Source: Flavobacterium cutihirudinis (GTDB taxonomy: Bacteria > Bacteroidota > Bacteroidia > Flavobacteriales > Flavobacteriaceae). From it: a stretch of DNA of 64,000 nucleotides. This document shows, one piece after another, positions 62,744 through 64,000 of this stretch; positions within the stretch are counted from its first letter, which is position 1; every line of letters starts with the position of its first letter. Both the position numbers and the translations under genes were made by a program. The notes under the pieces were generated by a model. That model did not search any database. It had not been told where the DNA came from and was given only the letters and a program-made list of their open reading frames with translations. The stretch spans positions 58,148 to 122,147 of the forward strand of contig NZ_QRDQ01000014.1 of NCBI RefSeq assembly GCF_003385895.1, read 5' to 3'.

Positions 62744-62846
62744 CAGTGAGGGAAACCCTAAAATCAGCAAAAAATCAACTTTTACAAAACAATTAAAAAC
62801 CTAAAAGTCAATGCTTTAAAAATTAAAATAGTGAAATTTCAATTTC

Positions 62847-62932
62847 CATAACCCTGAGGTCACGGGTTCAACTCCCGTCCTCGCTACAAAAGGCAAAACC
62901 CTTAAACAGAAATGTTTAAGGGTTTTTTATTT
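62847..62932 (+). repeat. Right attachment repeat (attR-like), displaced tRNA-Met 3' half
   Basis: An exact copy of 60162-60247. It lacks the tRNA 5' half, so it is not a functional tRNA gene. Confidence 0.9.
62896..62932 (+). terminator. Copied tRNA terminator
   Basis: The same hairpin as at 60211-60247, carried within the right attachment repeat. Confidence 0.8.
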
Positions 62933-63907
62933 GTATTTTGTTTTAAAAATCCAAACTTCATATAGCTCAAATAAAGAACTCAATTCCTAAAAAGTGGGAT
63001 GAAAATAGAAGGATGTAGTGTCTTAAATATGTAACAAAAAAGGAAATAATATTATTATTCCCAATAATCCCCATATTCCTTTTCGTCACCAAAGCAATAT
63101 CATGCATGAAATTGCTAATATTTTATGTGAACATATAATAAAAGAATTGCCTAAACTGTAAGTTTAATTTTACCATTTGAATGAGAGATTTACACAAACT
63201 GCAGAAAGAAGAAACGCTATATTTAGCTGCAACATTCCTGTTATCTAGACTATGTCTTTTATGGTAAAAAAATTAAGCAACTAAGAAATTACAAATCATT
63301 TTAATTGCAATTTTGAAATGGTCAAATTTATAATAAGCATAACTGGCTAAAAAAACTTTTTACTCAAAGATACAAACTTCTTTTACTTTCATCTAGTTAA
63401 TAGTGGATTAGCAGCTACCTCATATTCAAATTTTTATTAATATTTTTGAAAGAAATGTAAAATTTTGAATCATGTATTTTGGCTATCATTTTGAATAGTT
63501 TTCATTAAAGTCATATCACCAAGAGTTGTCTAATTTAAGAATATACTTTAAAGAGGCGCATTAGTATTACGCACCACACCTTGACTTACTTGTTTTCAAA
63601 TAACACTATCTTGTATTGCTTAGCCAAAAAGCACCTCTTTTTCGAAAAAAAACACCCTAAATTTATTAGAGATTAAGTGTAAGCTAAGAGATAAAAATAC
63701 AGTATATCAAAAAAATTACGACATTAAAAGCTTTTCTCATTAACCATCCTAATAGATATTTGATAATTAAGTATGATCGTTTTATTTTAAATTTCTAACA
63801 AAAAATGCCCGCCTAAACGAGCTGGCATTTAACATGGAATTCTTTTTAAAGCTATCTGAATTTATTATTGTTCTTGTACTTATAAATATACTCTGTTGAT
63901 TTCTTTG
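62933..63907. other. Gene-free stretch between the island and the IS-like end
   Basis: About 975 bp of AT-rich sequence with no ORF over 60 codons that I can support. It holds a degenerate island-end repeat (62965-62980). It also has a short open stretch at about 63029-63162, ending MHEIANILCEHIIKELPKL, which may be a decayed gene tail. A weak hairpin AAATGCC/GGCATTT lies at 63804-63830. It resembles eroded mobile DNA. Confidence 0.5.
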
Positions 63908-63917
63908 GAAAAAACGG

Positions 63918-64000
63918 TCAAATTGACCACGCTTTTTCAGCATAAAGTGACCACCGCTTTCGGATTAAACTGACCACCACTTTTCAATTTAAACTGACCA
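63918..64000. mobile_element. End of an IS21-like insertion element (cut by the window edge)
   Basis: Four copies of TGACCA start at 63924, 63948, 63971 and 63995, spaced 24, 23 and 24 nt. Each is preceded by an A-rich AAA(C/G)- or AAATTGACCA-type segment. Series of such repeats are found at the ends of IS21-family elements in Bacteroidota. The transposase genes would lie beyond the right edge, so the call is inferred. Confidence 0.55.

Larger units (their letters stand above)
60162..62932. mobile_element. tRNA-Met mini-island carrying a nuclease and a Fic protein
   Basis: The segment between the two 86-bp repeats has a repeat unit length of 2,685 bp. It contains a divergent pair, an Mrr-type nuclease (minus) and a Fic protein (plus), separated by about 250 bp of AT-rich DNA. 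It also holds a 17-bp repeat near each end and a 41-bp repeat array before the right end. No integrase, transposase or relaxase is inside, so it would need an enzyme in trans, or has lost its own. The tRNA stays intact on the left; the displaced original 3' end is on the right. Confidence 0.8.

Noticed and set aside
62847..62886. A second tRNA-Met gene
   Set aside because: Only the anticodon-to-3'-end half is present; acceptor 5' strand and D-arm are missing, so it is a displaced attachment fragment.
63181..63267. A 28-codon ORF in the gene-free right flank
   Set aside because: It is short, has no recognisable features and no promoter; it is not distinguishable from chance.

Overview
The window looks like chromosome of a Flavobacterium-like member of the Bacteroidota. 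It is AT-rich and has no Shine-Dalgarno pattern. Promoters carry the Bacteroidota -7 box TAnnTTTG, often with TTG about 19 nt upstream. Lipoproteins begin with short lipoboxes, and many genes belong to families typical of the phylum: DUF4252, DUF4199, DUF4290, DUF5686, CarboxypepD-type TonB receptors, a GlmU-like protein, a 6S-Flavo-like RNA and a CarB without its allosteric domain. No rRNA operon or CRISPR array is present.

Layout. 0.1-9.7 kb is a vitamin B12 locus: an ABC permease and binding lipoprotein (minus strand), then cobU, a bluB-cobT fusion, cobS and cobC (plus strand), then a cobalamin riboswitch that precedes a BtuB-like TonB receptor and a BtuG-like surface lipoprotein. Together these could import corrinoids and rebuild the lower ligand. 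9.7-13.4 kb holds an S41 protease and an ECF sigma / membrane anti-sigma candidate / two DUF4252 proteins unit. 13.7-26.3 kb is mostly housekeeping (carB, rpmH, ABC-F, GlmU-like, rpmE) with a DASS transporter and a porin. 26.5-37.7 kb holds a DUF4199-glycosyltransferase-phosphosugar mutase unit, an ABC exporter, a DUF2971 protein, and an envelope unit (M23 peptidase, TonB receptor, EF-hand lipoprotein). 37.9-40.3 kb is zapB-like, zapA, a 6S-like RNA and rny. 40.3-59.9 kb holds a PAS histidine kinase, xerD, four small outer-membrane barrel proteins, aroQ, a DUF5686 protein, a CDF transporter, murA, recQ, fmt, HU, YqgE and a class IV aminotransferase.

The right end (60.1-64 kb) is accessory. 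A tRNA-Met gene is followed by a compact 2.7-kb segment that carries a zinc-ribbon Mrr-type nuclease and a Fic protein. An 86-bp perfect direct repeat of the tRNA 3' end plus its terminator bounds the segment, so it reads as a tRNA-integrated mini-island without an integrase. Inside its right end lies an array of 41-bp repeats with CATGTTA motifs at alternating 27/14-nt spacing. Beyond it is about 1 kb without a recognisable gene, then a TGACCA repeat series that looks like the end of an IS21-type element cut by the window edge. The mini-island is the best candidate here for an undescribed system.

Intergenic regions hold several families of about 100-bp palindromic elements and long perfect inverted repeats, concentrated at convergent gene junctions. 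Assignments rest on motif recognition by eye; no database search was run.
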